Below are positions 1 to 10,608 of a stretch of 64,000 bases of DNA, piece by piece (the first letter of the stretch is position 1; the number at the start of each line of letters is the position of its first letter). The DNA is from Chelydra serpentina (taxonomy: Eukaryota > Chordata > Testudines > Chelydridae), in the NCBI GenBank assembly GCA_037349315.1, contig JBAIAC010000027.1, positions 6,417,001-6,481,000 on the forward strand, given 5' to 3'. The translations under genes were made by a program, and so were the position numbers. A model generated the notes under the pieces. The model was not told the DNA's origin. It searched no databases and saw nothing but the letters and a program-made list of their open reading frames with translations.

Positions 1-460
1 ACTTAGGGCCTCATCCGGGGAAGCGCCGGGCAACTCCTGCGAGCTGTTGAGCTCCCTCAACACTAAGCAACCTCAGAGTACTAAGGCTTGACTTACATCT
101 TTTGGGATTGGGTCCTTAACTTTAAAGGTCCTTGGGGCATGACCTTGTTTTCTTATGTGTTCAGAGGGGTGTAAGTGCTAAAGTGCTGTAGAAATAGTAA
201 CAAGTAGTCATTGGAGGCTTGGTAGCTCAGCTCAGAAGTTGAATTAACCATAACACTGCAAAATGACATCATTTGTAACATCAGTTGTCTGGTAGAAATA
301 CATTCCTTCTAAAGGATTCTCTCTCACTCCCTTATCTCTCTCTCAGAAATACTTAATTAGAAGAAAATTTAAATGCCAACCCCACCCAGTTTTTCCTCAG
401 GTTTTTCTATACATTTCAAGCCTTATAGATACTGCACATTCAAAATCATAGGGATAAACC
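1..460. other. Intergenic, nothing recognised
   Basis: No ORF with protein-like content and no repeat family I recognise is visible on either strand here. It is ordinary A+T-leaning flanking DNA upstream of the first SINE. Confidence 0.5.
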
Positions 461-948
461 AAGCATGATCTAGTGGATAGGGCACTGGACCTGGAACTAA
501 AGATACCTAGGTTTTATTCCTAGGGGGGAGGGATAGTTCAGTGGTTTGAGCATTGGCCTGCTAAATCCAGGGTTATGAGTTCAATCCTTGAGGGGGCCAT
601 TTAGGGATCTGGGGCAAAAAAAATCTGTCACGGGACAGTACTTGGTCACTGCTAGTGAAGGCAGGGGACTGGACTCAATGACCTTTCAAGGTCCTTCCAA
701 TTCTGTGAGAGAGGCATATCTCCATATATATATTCCTGACTCTCACTGACTGGCTGTCTCACCTTGGGCTAGTCATTTCACCTTTCTGTTCCTTTGTTTT
801 CCCTCCCACCTTTTATCTGTCTTGTCTGTTTAGATTGTAATCTCTTTGGGGCAGGGGCTGTCTTATTATGTGTGTATACACACTGACTAGCAGAATGGGG
901 CCTTGATTTCCCTGGGACCTGTATGCTACCGCAGTACAAATAATAAGC
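461..948 (+). mobile_element. MIR-like SINE, split by a younger SINE
   Basis: The left piece (461-521) reads like the head of a tRNA-derived SINE (gatctagtggatagggcact). The right piece (about 738-948) carries the usual MIR-type middle (cttgggctagtcatttcacc) and then a tail beginning agattgtaatctctttgggg and ending in an A-rich AATAAT stretch. The two pieces were joined before a chelonian SINE landed at 522-730. The tail matches the 3' end of the LINE relic at 20.8-22.1 kb, so this SINE was probably mobilised by that LINE. This is a relic, not a gene. Confidence 0.75.
522..730 (+). mobile_element. Chelonian tRNA-headed SINE, inserted in another SINE
   Basis: The head (ggatagttcagtggtttgag, then gagttcaatccttgaggggg) holds degenerate A- and B-box-like tRNA promoter sequence, followed by the ccatttagggatctggggca segment and a tail ending caaggtccttccaattctgt. 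The 7-bp direct repeat tattcct lies on both sides (515-521 and 731-737), as expected for target-site duplication. The tail is the 'gaaggcaggggactggactc' variant, not the longer CR1-type tail seen at 2411-2592. Confidence 0.88.
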
Positions 949-1027
949 ATGGTAGGCAAAAAGAGAAACCTACAGCTTCCAAGGAGTGGGTTTGTGAGAA
1001 GGGCAGATAGCATCCAGGTCATTTTTT

Positions 1028-1101
1028 GCCTGACTTTTGGAAGTGCTGAGTACTCCCATCTCCCGTTATGATCATTGTTCAGCACCTCTGAAAATTTGGC
1101 C
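1028..1101. repeat. Short foldback element (gcctgattttcagaggtgct type)
   Basis: A decayed inverted repeat. The left arm begins gcctgacttttggaagtgct and the right arm, read on the other strand, begins gggccaaattttcagaggtg. The centre has lost the usual ccattgacttcaatgg core. It belongs with the family of 65-90 bp palindromes found throughout the window. Confidence 0.5.
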
Positions 1102-1448
1102 CTAATGCTGAGCGTCTCAACTTCTCAGGACTAACTTATTTAAGAACCTCTCTATCTCCTCACTTTGGAAAGCTGCCAAGGCTCACTCGAAAGCCATAAT
1201 TAGAGTTTCCCTTTGACTCTCCAGATTTTCCTTATTTATAACGTGACTTTTGAGCACTTCGCGGGAATAAATCGAACCTGTTCCATTTAATGGGCACTTG
1301 ATTTGTTTCAGATTTTAGGACCTGTGCTCCTGAGATTTATCACCACTTGAGGTGGAGAAGCTGATGATTGCCTACCTAAGCCAGAAAAAAAGGGTGTTTG
1401 CTGACTCTCAAGTTAAAACAAGAAGTCAAAGTGAAGGAAGGACGGCTT

Positions 1449-1697
1449 TGCAGTGAAGACACAGGACTGGATCTGGATTTCGTTGGCACTTCGGGCAAGT
1501 CACCATTTCTCTGTATCTCAGTTCCCGATCTGTAAACTGGTGGTGATGATCCTTTTTTATTCCCTCCCATTCTGTGTCTGTTTAACCATTAAACTCCTCA
1601 GACAAAGACTTACTATGTGCATGTACAAAGATTACCACAACGGTGATCTGATCTTGGCTGGGGCCTCAAGGCAGTACTATAATGCAAATAAATAATG
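1449..1697 (+). mobile_element. MIR-like SINE with LINE-type tail
   Basis: The centre is MIR-like (gggcaagtcaccatttctct, then ctcagttcccgatctgtaaa). The 3' part resembles the LINE tail at 21970-22092 (actatgtgcatgtacaaag, then gatcttggctggggcct) and ends in an AAATAAATAAT run. The 80-residue open frame across it is a chance frame. Confidence 0.7.
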
Positions 1698-2410
1698 CTA
1701 GGAGACAAGGTGGCCATGTCTTCATCTATTTGCCCATCAAAGCTGTTGGGTGAATTTTCAGTTCAGTTTGACTGGACCGAGTGATCTTTTTGCCAAACAA
1801 ATAGAAGGTTTCATTTGAAAAGTTCCATGTAGGGCTGAGGTGGCAAACCCTGTAGAAGAGAAGCTAAAATGTCTAACCTGTCTATCCAACCCATGCTCAT
1901 CACTGGTAGCAACAGGCTTGGTCTTTGAGGGAGATTGGGGCAGTTGGCCTCCTTAAGGCATTGATAGACATACAGTCCTCTGTCTAGTGGCTGCAGCACT
2001 GGGAGTCAAAACAGGGAAGAAATGGGTTGAAGAAGGGGTGAAACAAATATAAAACTATTTCTTTTTAAAAAACTGCTTGTCAGTCACCTTTTAACTGTCC
2101 CCAGATACATGGTACAGACTGTCATTCTGGATGAAATACTCTGTCCTACACACAGACTTGATTATTCCCCATTTATTGTTGCTATAATTGGCCTTTACCA
2201 AACCCTCCAGTTCAATGTAGAATTTTTTTTCCTAATCTATACATGTATTGGCACTTGCTGGTTCCTCTCACTGTCCTATAGATGTGTTAAAAAGATAACA
2301 GTATTCCCATTGTTTTTTCTATCTGGAGTTAGTCTGGTTGATGATCTATATAAAATCTCACATTTTATAGCCCCTTTGAGCTCAAAGATCACAAAGCACG
2401 TTGCAAATTA

Positions 2411-2592
2411 TAGAATCATAGAATCTCAGGGTTGGAAGGGACCTTAGGAGGTCATCTAGTCTAACCCCCTGCTCAAAGCAGGACCAATTCCCAATTTTTG
2501 CCCCAGATCCCTAAATGGCCCCCTCAAGGATTAAACTCACAACCCTGGGTTTAGCAGGCCAATGCTCAAACCACTGAGCTATCCCTCCCCCC
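2411..2592 (-). mobile_element. Full-length chelonian SINE with CR1-type tail
   Basis: Read on the minus strand it starts ggggggagggatagctcagt (tRNA-like head), continues through gggccatttagggatctggg, and ends with the CR1 3' end tgagcagggggttagactag ... ggtcccttccaaccctgaga followed by the ATTCTATGATTCTATA terminal repeat. The tail identity with CR1 LINE ends indicates mobilisation by CR1. Confidence 0.9.
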
Positions 2593-3455
2593 ATATATAT
2601 TTATATACTTATAGCACCATGGAAATGCAGTCAGAAGTGGGATTGAGGGTGGCAACCACCTAATCCAACAATGGTGGAGAGGGGAAAATGTCGTTTAAGA
2701 ACACTGAAGTGAATCTCTGCATCTACAAGAGATGCCAGGGGATCTTGGCTATCCATGCAGAGAAGATCAAATCTTCCCTCTACACTGCTGGTGCCCGGTT
2801 AATCTACCTTCTAAGTGATGGTGGCCTGAATCCACCCTGATGGAATTTAAACTTTCAATCCCCGAGAGACTAGGTATTTCAATCCTGATGTTTAGTCCTA
2901 AAGGGGTAAGTTCCTATCTCCCCAACCCTGCCAGATCCAATTCACTTCTCCAAGTCTTCATGAAACTCCTCCATGCCATCATGAGGGTCCTATTGCCCCC
3001 ACTACCCGCTTCTCATGAAAGCATCTTATTCTATTGCAAAAGAATGTTACTACATTGCTACAAGCGTTGCCTTCCTCTGCCTCCTGTCAATGGTCTGAGC
3101 TGTGTTCCTTCCCTTTGTGCTTTTTCCTAGCCTGAGCAGTGTCAGCCTGATGGAGAAGAGGGTACTATGGACAGAATAGACCCATGGTTGACTGCATGTT
3201 CCTGATGACCCCTGGACTGGCTCTGACTCAGCCATCCTCACCTCCTTCCGTTTCTTTCAACAAAGGCAAGGTTCATCTATTTGCTCAAGCATTAGCTTAA
3301 AAGTAGGAAAGGGCTGTTTTCCAAAGGACAAGAGGTGGGAATCAAGTTGCCTGGTTATTATTGCCGCCTGGTTGATCTGTTGTTTTTATTCTGTGTAAAG
3401 GGACCCAGACTCCGAAGACTTGTATTTATTTGTTACATAATATATTGTTAAATAG
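2593..3455. other. Intergenic, nothing recognised
   Basis: Two short open frames (2840-3130 plus, 3050-3241 minus) overlap on opposite strands. Neither shows a domain, splice context or repeat identity I can name. No RNA gene or promoter signature was seen. Confidence 0.45.
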
Positions 3456-3471
3456 GCACCTCTCCTCATCT

Positions 3472-3550
3472 TTCCTGCTTTGAGCAGGGGGTTGGACTAG
3501 ATGACCTCCTGAGTTCCCTTCCAACCCTGAGATTCTATGATTCTATGATC
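3472..3550 (+). mobile_element. CR1/SINE 3' end fragment
   Basis: The piece contains ttgagcagggggttggacta, then gatgacctcctgagttccct, and the terminal ATTCTATGATTCTATGAT repeats diagnostic of CR1 3' ends. No head or ORF is present. It is a 5'-truncated CR1 or the tail of a SINE. Confidence 0.85.
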
Positions 3551-4059
3551 TTTAGCTGCAAGTACAAAGCACAGCAAGTGACAAAAAAGACCTCTCAGAA
3601 ATTCCCTTCAGCTCACAAATAAAACTCCAACCAGCTCTAGCCTCAGTGTTTAGGTAAACCTATAGGTCAGCACTCTTGGAGGAAGTAGGTTACAGGACCC
3701 TGGGTGCAAACCTCATCTATTTATCCAGGTCTTTGGGTGAAATGCTATGGTGCTGAAGCCAACGGTAGTTAAAAATCAGGCTCTTTCTTTGAACTAGGTA
3801 ATCTCAGAGCCCAATGTTGCTTCCATTGATACGAAAGCTCATTGGGTGGAGAGTCAGGCCCTCAGTTCTGTAGGTCACAGTTTTTGGGCAGTGAGAGTTT
3901 GACACTAATATATTCTGTATTTTAAATTATTGATTTTTTCCCCCCATGGACATAGATTTTTGTAATAGGAGCATTGTATAAATCAAAATAAATAGCAGCA
4001 TGTATACAGGCGTCTATCCCTTTTTATGTAGAGGCATTTCTATGATGCCTGTAATGTCA

Positions 4060-4255
4060 AGCTCTTCACAAATATTAGTGAATTTATCCTGACAATCCCT
4101 TTTCCCCTGTGAGGCCGGGAAGTGTTATCCCTATTTTACAGGTGTGGATTCAGAGGCACAGAGGGGTTAACTGAGTTGCACGGGGTCATGCAGCCAGTCT
4201 GAGGCAGAGCTGAGACTACAACCTAGCTGTCCTGTGTCTTAACCATAAAACCCTC
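4060..4255 (-). mobile_element. MIR-like SINE
   Basis: The plus strand reads ccctattttacaggtgtgga then cacagaggggttaactgagt and gtcatgcagccagtctgagg, which is the antisense of the MIR core ('cctctctgtgcctcagtttc' region). The 5' half as read on the minus strand is diverged. Confidence 0.7.
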
Positions 4256-4274
4256 CTTATTCTATTAGGGTAGC

Positions 4275-4400
4275 CCTGGAAGCCCCCTCCAAGATGGGGG
4301 ACTTATTGTAATTGTTGCTGTACGTATATATGAGAGAGTCCCTGCTCTGAAGGGGTTACAGTCTAAATAGACAAGACAGACAAGGTGAGAGAAGTATTTT
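4275..4400 (-). mobile_element. LINE-tail fragment (antisense)
   Basis: It contains gtccctgctctgaaggggtt acagtctaaatagacaagac, the antisense of the LINE tail 'attgtaaactctttggggcaggg'. Divergence is high, and the element class beyond 'shared LINE/SINE tail' cannot be set. Confidence 0.55.
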
Positions 4401-4929
4401 ATTATCCCAGGTTTGCAGATGGGGAGCCAAGGCACAAAGAAATGAAGGCTGGGATTATCAAATGAGCTGGCAGTCTAACTCCCCTTAGGCTCCTTGAAGT
4501 GACGTGTTCAGGGTCACACAGTCTTTCGCAAAGCTAGGGCCAGAAGCATGAATTCGGGACTCTGAGTGGGGTGCCTAAACCCCCTTCCCCCGCTTCTGTT
4601 TAACATAGCTACTCTAGCACCCCAGAGTTACAAACACCTCGGGAATGGAGTTTGTTCGCCGTTAGGGCTGTTCTTTCAAAAGTTTACAACTGAACGTTGA
4701 CTTAATCCAGCTTTGAAACTTTACTATGCAGAAGAAAAATGCTGCTTTCCTCTTATTTATTTTTGCAGTCGTTTACGTTTAACACAGTACAGTGCTGTAT
4801 TTGCTTTTATTGTTTTTCTCTCTGCTGGTGCCTGATTGCGTCCTTCCAGTTCCAAACCAGGCGTGTGGTTGACTGCTCAGTTTGTAAGGCTGAGGTTCTA
4901 CTGTATCTCATTACTGATTCTACTTTATT

Positions 4930-5045
4930 ATCTGCGGTGTGGTAGCAGGGAGGCGCGCCACTCATGGACCAGGCCCATACTGTGTTGTGTTAGGCATTGT
5001 ACAAATGCCACAAAAAGACAGTCTCGGCCCCCGAAGCGTCGAATG
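4930..5045 (-). mobile_element. LINE-tail fragment (antisense)
   Basis: The plus strand reads gtggtagcagggaggcgcg, tcatggaccaggcccatact, gtacaaatgccacaaaaaga and cagtctcggcccccgaagcg. This is the same tail as at 21970-22092, in reverse orientation. Confidence 0.65.
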
Positions 5046-5429
5046 GATTTGTCTCATCTGCTTTGCATTCCTTCATTTTTTATCTCCTTATAGGGCTGAC
5101 GGGGGCTCTTAGGCAGGAGTGTTTTACAAATTAATAAATAAATACAAGAATAAAACCAGGAGTGAAGAGGGGAAAGCAGAGCAAAGGAGAACGGTCGCTG
5201 ATACGCCCTTTGTGGCAGAGACCCTCCATTTCTTCTAAGTGTGTACAGCACCTTCGGGGTCCCGGTTTATGAGGGGGGGGGCTCCTCAGAGCTCCTGCAC
5301 TATAAATAATCTATGGCAGGGGCATTTCATTGGAACGCTGTCTCCCTCCCCTCTCCCTGCATTATGTGCCCTGAGTCTAGCAGGGCTCAGCCTGCTCGTT
5401 GCGGCCTCCTCTCTCCCCCGGGGATTTAA

Positions 5430-5718
5430 CAGTGGTTTCCCCAGGAATTGAAATGGGGGGGGGGGAGGGGTGTGTGGTGTGTGTGTGTTCGAATTAGGGT
5501 GGCCGATTTTATAGGGACAGTCCCGATTTTTCAGTCTTTTTCTTATATAGGCTCCTATTACCCCCCAACCCCCACCCCCTGTCCTGGATTTTTCACACTT
5601 GCTGTCTGGTCACCCTAGTTCAAATTTACGTGTGTGTGTGTGTCAGTGTCACTCCATTGGCATGTAACTAGTTCACAGCAGTGTGTGGGGGGGAATTCGG
5701 GGTGTAGGGAAATCACTG
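5430..5718 (-). mobile_element. hAT-like MITE just upstream of DHRS11
   Basis: The termini are cagtggtttccccaggaatt and gtgtagggaaatcactg, the same family as the elements at 27964-28102 and 40443-40584 (both flanked by perfect 8-bp repeats), here in the opposite orientation. The flanks carry cccgggga (5417-5424) and cccgggca (5719-5726), a 7/8 match, with five extra bases (tttaa) between the left copy and the element. A second MITE sits inside at 5495-5617. The right end lies 258 bases before the DHRS11 ATG, at the edge of the CpG island, so it could contribute to the promoter; that is inference. Confidence 0.8.
5495..5617 (+). mobile_element. hAT-like MITE nested in another MITE
   Basis: The element runs from tagggtggccgattttatag to tgtctggtcaccct a, with termini that are inverted copies (TAGGGTGRCC). 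It is flanked by gttcgaat (5487-5494) and gttcaaat (5618-5625), a 7/8 match to an 8-bp target duplication. The target is inside the older MITE at 5430-5718. A sister copy lies at 32153-32272 on the other strand. Confidence 0.82.
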
Positions 5719-5729
5719 CCCGGGCAGCA

Positions 5730-6460
5730 GCGGTGCTGAGGACGGAGAAACTCAGCGCATGGCCGAGGCGGGGAGGCTGCTGACGAGTGAAGAGGCAGGG
5801 GGAGAGGCCGGGCTTGTTGGAGAAGGGGCGGGAGGAGCGAGGCAGGCGCGGGGCGGCGGGGAGGATTCATCCTCCGCGGGCAGGAGCTTGGCCGGGCTCC
5901 GGGGCCGGGTGGGGCGGCGGGGGAAGGCGGCTCGGCCCGGGCCCAGGGAGGCGCTGCGGGGAGCCAGCCCGGGGCCATGGAGCGCTGGAAGGACCGGGTG
6001 GCGCTGGTGACCGGCGCCTCGGTGGGCATCGGGGCGGCGGTGGCCCGGGCGCTGGTGCAGCGCGGCATGAAGGTGGTGGGCTGCGCCCGGAGCGTGGACA
6101 AGATCGAGGTAGGGGGGCCGGGCGGGGGAGGGGAGAGGAGGAGACATGGGAAGGCTTGGGGGGGGTCCCCCCTTCCGGCTTTTGGGGGATCCCGTGACCC
6201 TGGGGGGGGGACACATCCCCGTCCCCGCTGGGGCGCAGCCCCCTCCTCCCGCCCCTGTATTGTTAGCGCTCCCGGTGCGGGCTGCGGACAATGCCGGATA
6301 CCCGCCCCCCCAACACACACACGTGGGGGAGCCCAGGTGCCTGGGGAGGGGGCAGGTGGACGGGGCTCTCTCAGCAGTTGTGAGGCGGGGGAGGGGGGGT
6401 GAAGGGGAAAAAGCCCGTCCAAGGGGCGCCCCAGAGACACCCCCCCCCCCCCCCGAGCGG
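5730..6460 (+). promoter_or_regulatory. DHRS11: CpG-island promoter of DHRS11
   Basis: G+C content and CpG density rise sharply here compared with the A+T-rich surroundings. GC-box-like GGGCGG strings occur (for example near 5827 and 5909). The first coding exon is inside. No TATA box is evident upstream of the ATG, which fits a dispersed-start housekeeping-type promoter. Transcription start sites cannot be placed from sequence alone. Long open frames on both strands in this stretch arise from its G+C richness. Confidence 0.75.
5977..6108 (+). CDS. DHRS11: DHRS11 exon 1 (residues 1-44)
   Basis: This is the start of a classical short-chain dehydrogenase/reductase. In mammals DHRS11 is a cytosolic NADP(H)-dependent reductase acting on keto groups of steroids (3beta/17beta activity) and on small dicarbonyls. 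The exon encodes MERWKDRVALVTGASVGIGA and on to CARSVDKIE. The TGxxxGxG cofactor motif is T12-G13-A14-S15-V16-G17-I18-G19, and R38 after beta-strand 2 fits NADP(H) preference. The ATG at 5977 is in a good context (ggggccATGg) and is the first in-frame Met. Mammalian DHRS11 has five more residues before this Met, so this start matches its Met6. The exon ends in phase 0 at GAG|gtaggg. Position 16 is Val, where the mammalian protein as I recall it has Gly. The gene call rests on near-continuous similarity to the mammalian protein through five exons. Confidence 0.95.
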
Positions 6461-6825
6461 GAAGGGGGATGAAAGAGATCTGGGGACCCAGTGCAAACGT
6501 CCCCTGTCCCCGTTATTCTTCCCGTGCATTTGGGGGGCAGGGGAAGGCGTTGGGAAGTGAGGGAGGCCCTCAGGTAAACTCTTATCCCCCCCCCCTTCTG
6601 AAATTGACTAGAGCTCTTCCCTTCCCACCTCTCTGGTCACTGGTTAAAGTTGCAGATCCACTGCTGGTTTATAGTCCCCACCCCCTCGCCAAGCCCTACA
6701 CTCTCTATTGAGATGTCAGATTAAAATTCAAGGCCAAGATTTTTCCGAAGTGACTGGTCATTCTGGTTGGCTCCATTTTTTTGGGGGGGGGGGGGCTCAT
6801 TTGAGGTGCCTTTAAAGGTTGCATC

Positions 6826-6955
6826 CGAAGAAGTGGGTATTCACCCATGAAAGCTTGTGCTCCAATACGTCTGTTAGTCTATAAGGTGTCACAGGACCCT
6901 TTGTCGCTTCTTCAGATCCAGACTAACAGGGCTACCCCTCTGATACCAGGTCCTT
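6826..6955 (+). mobile_element. Interspersed repeat, gaagtgggtattcaccca type
   Basis: It reads ccgaagaagtgggtattcac, catgaaagcttgtgctccaa, gtctgttagtctataaggtg and cagactaacagggctacccc. A clear sister at 38838-38962 differs in subfamily (gatgaagtggactgtagtcc). I know the motif as a very abundant chelonian repeat. The superfamily is unsure (Penelope-like retroelement 3' end is one possibility). Confidence 0.75.
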
Positions 6956-7663
6956 TGAAGGTATCTCAGTCTGGGCACCCAAAGCCACTAGCCATTGTTG
7001 AAAATCATGGCCCATATTTTGTTGAAAGTATCTCCTGTGTGTATTAGAAATAACCGTTTTGGCTTAAATTTTAAAACCGAACTCAGTTCTCATCATTTTT
7101 GCTGTTTGTTTACTTTCCACCCTTTTTACCTTGGAAAATAGTCCAGTCAGTTTCACTTCTGTTTATGAGCGCAGTTTGTAATCAGTTTTACTCTCCGGTT
7201 CTAGCACAATGCTGCAGGGTATGGGTTGCAGACATTTCAGGGAAATGGATATTAAAACAATTACAAAAACTGTTGCCATTGGAATTAAATTGTAAAAATT
7301 CCTGGAAATATTTCGATTGGTGTTAGGATTTCTAAAGATGGTTTTTTCACAAACCTAAATTTAGGAAAAAATTTGACCTGAGTGTCCCTCTAGTTAAATA
7401 ATACTAATAAAACACTTTGACCTCAGTAGATGAAAATATTTATAGAAGTGCAAAGTATTACATTATGCAGCTGACTGTATATTAAAATGGAGCAACAAGG
7501 AGGATTCGATAGTAAAGGGTGTGTTGGTTGAGGAGGACCACAGGGAAAAAAGGTCAGATAGTGTTATGAGGGAGATTGTGCAGGGTAGTTGGGTAACGGG
7601 GCATTTTGCTTTACCTCCATTGCAGAATTGTATAGTGTTTGAAAATGATTGTGAACAAATGAG

Positions 7664-7830
7664 TTAGCTGACACGATTCTGACCACATCTAAGTGGACAA
7701 ATTGTATTCAGAATCATCATCAGGTCAGCTAAGTGTGATTCATGATCAGTCAGCTGATATGAAGCTAAATACCATTTGTCCTGGTCTAGACAGACCACTC
7801 AGATGTGGTCAGAAGCATCATGTCAGCTAA
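7664..7830. mobile_element. Foldback MITE, ttagctgacayga termini
   Basis: The ends are ttagctgacacgattctgac and catgtcagctaa, near-perfect inverted copies. The arms continue: left tctgaccacatctaagtgg pairs with right ccactcagatgtggtcaga. Additional copies of the gtcagct motif occur in the middle. TTA/TAA at the ends suggests a PIF/Harbinger-type target, but a separate duplication is not distinguishable from the palindrome. Confidence 0.7.
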
Positions 7831-10526
7831 TTCAGGGTTAAAAATTATGTTCCAACACAATACAATTTTGCAATGTAGAAAATCTGTAAGGGATAATAGA
7901 GGGATGGTGGTGAGATTAGAGAGGGATCTTGGTGCATCACAGTGAACATATCTTGTAACAAGATGACCTTAACAACTAAGTGACCTCATGACTATATTTC
8001 TGTAAAAAGCTTGTGCTCATCCTCCTCTTTCCCTCAAACACATGGGCTTTCACTTGTTGGGTCATGGCTACCAATATAATCTAAACTCCTTGGGGCAGGA
8101 ATTGCACCTGGCTCTGTTAGAAAGGTTTCTGGTACATTTTGGGTGTTACCCAAGTTAAAATAATAAATACCATAGTATAAATACGTACGAGTGTGTAAAA
8201 TTCATAAAATGTAGCTGGAGAGGTGAACAATGGTTTAATATTCTGCATAACTGTTCGCACGAATTTGAAACCTGGTGTTTATGAATGTGTATTATTTTTG
8301 GAGAGGACTGTGAGTGAAGTTCACTAAAGATACCCAATTCACCTGTGATTGTAAGGGTGAAATACGTTCATGTATGCACTCTTTTTTTTGGTAAGACTAC
8401 ACGTTGTCTCCTATCTTGTGGCTGCTGTTATAGTGGTCAAAGGCACATTTAATTGACTCACCTAGCAATAAATGTAAAATATATTGTCTCCTTTTCCGGC
8501 TTGATTACACTTTGTACAGTAATTCAGTTTTATTATAGATCTTTTAGGCTCCAACTCATCAAAACAGTTAAACACAAGTTTAACCGTAAGTTCAATCTTG
8601 AATTCACTGGGTCTTGCGTATATGCTTGGATGAACTGGGGCTTCAGTGTACAAGTTGGGAAGACAGTTGTGGAGATGAGGTACACCACTAGCCAACTATA
8701 ATTATATTCCTCTCAGAAATCACTGGCTAGCAGTTACTTATCGTTATATTTTTATTAGGTTACATCTAAAAAACACACACGTGTGTATATGTATTCATTC
8801 TATTTTGATTGTTAAATTTGTTGCCTGGCGGTTTAGGTTTAAATCCTTTGAGGGGAAGTAGCTTGTTAATTTAGTTGGGAAGTAAAATTTAGGTTTTGTT
8901 AGAGAGTAAAGCATGTTTTCGTTTTCTTTTTCTTATGGAAAGATTCCCAAAAGCTTGATTTATCCTTTGTCCAGACAGATCTTTCTGTGCAATATTGGCT
9001 CTACAGAGCTAGTTAAAAGCTAAGCAGTAGCATGGTTTATGTAAATATTGACAGCTTCTAATGATCTCCAGCAATGAATTTGGAAATTTGAGGTACTAAA
9101 AATGCTGGGGCCTTATTGTTATGCCACTACAGAGAGAGAGAAAAAATACTTCCCAACAAGCCTGAATTGGGAGACTAGAGCTTGGGGGATGGGGTGGCAA
9201 GACAGAAAATACACGTATATAAAATATGGTGAAGCTTTGGGAGAGTGGCTGTGGTAATAGAGAAGAATACCCGAGACATCTAGGGAACGTGGGATGGAGG
9301 ATGTAAATATCATGGCCAATAAGGCTTTGGGAAGACTTCTTTCTCAGCTGCTTGTTTATTTTATTCAGGTCAGTTTCTTGGTTTTATTACCAATCGGGCT
9401 GCTGCAGATACATGTTTAATAGTCTCTGTTTGCCTTGCATGGTCTAGCCATGCAAATGAATTTCAACTTTTTCTTTCATCAGCCCTTCCCCTGAGATTCC
9501 TGCCCTGTTTCTAATCAGAGTTTGCACAAAGCTCCTTGTTCAAAGAGAAGAATTGGAGGTTGTACCGTTAAGTTTTAAACATAACTCAATCAAAATCCAC
9601 CTTTATTGACCACGTCCTGCCGGTATTTAAGATATCATTTTGTTGTTTTTTAGCTTCTGTGTTGTATGAAAGTATTGTTTTAAAATTGTCTGAAAAACCA
9701 AATTGGTTTATGTTCTGAGCTGACACAGCATTTTAAGGCACTTATCGTTTACGTGTGGTTTAATAAATTTTATCTAGGCCTTGTAAATCCATCTGAACAT
9801 TGGAGAAATGCTGGTCTTGCCATAATGGAGGTTAAAATAGTTTTTCATTTTAAACAGTTTTGTCCCTCAGCAAAATTCCCCAGAACTAAACCAAATTAGC
9901 CAAAATGTTATAGATCTGATTTTTATTTTATTTTTAACACCAGTGTAGGAAATTTTGTGGGCAAGCCTAACTTATAAGTTATTTGGAACCATGTTCATAT
10001 ATATTTTTGGGACACCAAAACTCCAAAATGGTTTGGCCCAAAAACTCCAAATTTGTTTTAATCGGTTGGTGTTGGCAAGGACTAGTACCTTGGAGTAGTT
10101 TTGTGGATGGAATTGTGCAGTTATTTGAAGCAGTTTTTGCATAGCTTAACAACTCTGTGGAGCTTATGAATTCTGGATGGCCACCACCTGGGGAGAGGCA
10201 GAGGGAAACCGGAGAGAGGAGTGGGCTGGCATTCAGAGGAGCAAAACAGAGAGAGCCGCATGGGTTGAGATATAAGAGTTACACCTCACCAGTCAGGAAG
10301 CAAAAACAACGTCATGTGACCCATCTAGCCAATCAAAATTAACGAATATATTTTGAGTTTAAAATATTAGATAACCACAATAACCGTCTTCTAAGCAATC
10401 TATGATAGTAGTATTTGCCAAATAATATGAGGTAAGAAGTATTTGCCAGATAACTCTGAGTAATGAATTAATCTGAAAAATGTAAAAGCCAGTTGTGGAT
10501 GATTTGCAAATAGAGAATGGTCGTAA

Positions 10527-10608
10527 GGGCAGATCCTGAGCTGTAAAAATCAACATCACTCCGGTGAAGGCAACGGAGCTAAGCCGATTTGCCAACTAGA
10601 ATCAGGCC
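10527..10608. repeat. Short foldback element
   Basis: The ends are gggcagatcctgagctgtaa and gaatcaggcc. The arms pair imperfectly around ...actccggtgaaggcaacggagc... This is a diverged member of the window's palindrome family. Confidence 0.5.

Noticed and set aside
522..590. tRNA gene-like A/B boxes
   Set aside because: They are the head of a dispersed SINE, with the CCATTTAGGG segment and a LINE-like tail following; the same head recurs at 2592 and 22699.
5759..5761. Upstream ATG as an alternative DHRS11 start
   Set aside because: It is out of frame with the ATG at 5977, and the protein similarity starts at MERW.
5673..6440. 255-residue minus-strand open frame, and several overlapping frames, across the CpG island
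   Set aside because: G+C-rich DNA has few stop codons. The composition is Pro/Ala/Arg-rich, the frame overlaps DHRS11 exon 1 on the other strand, and no domain is visible.
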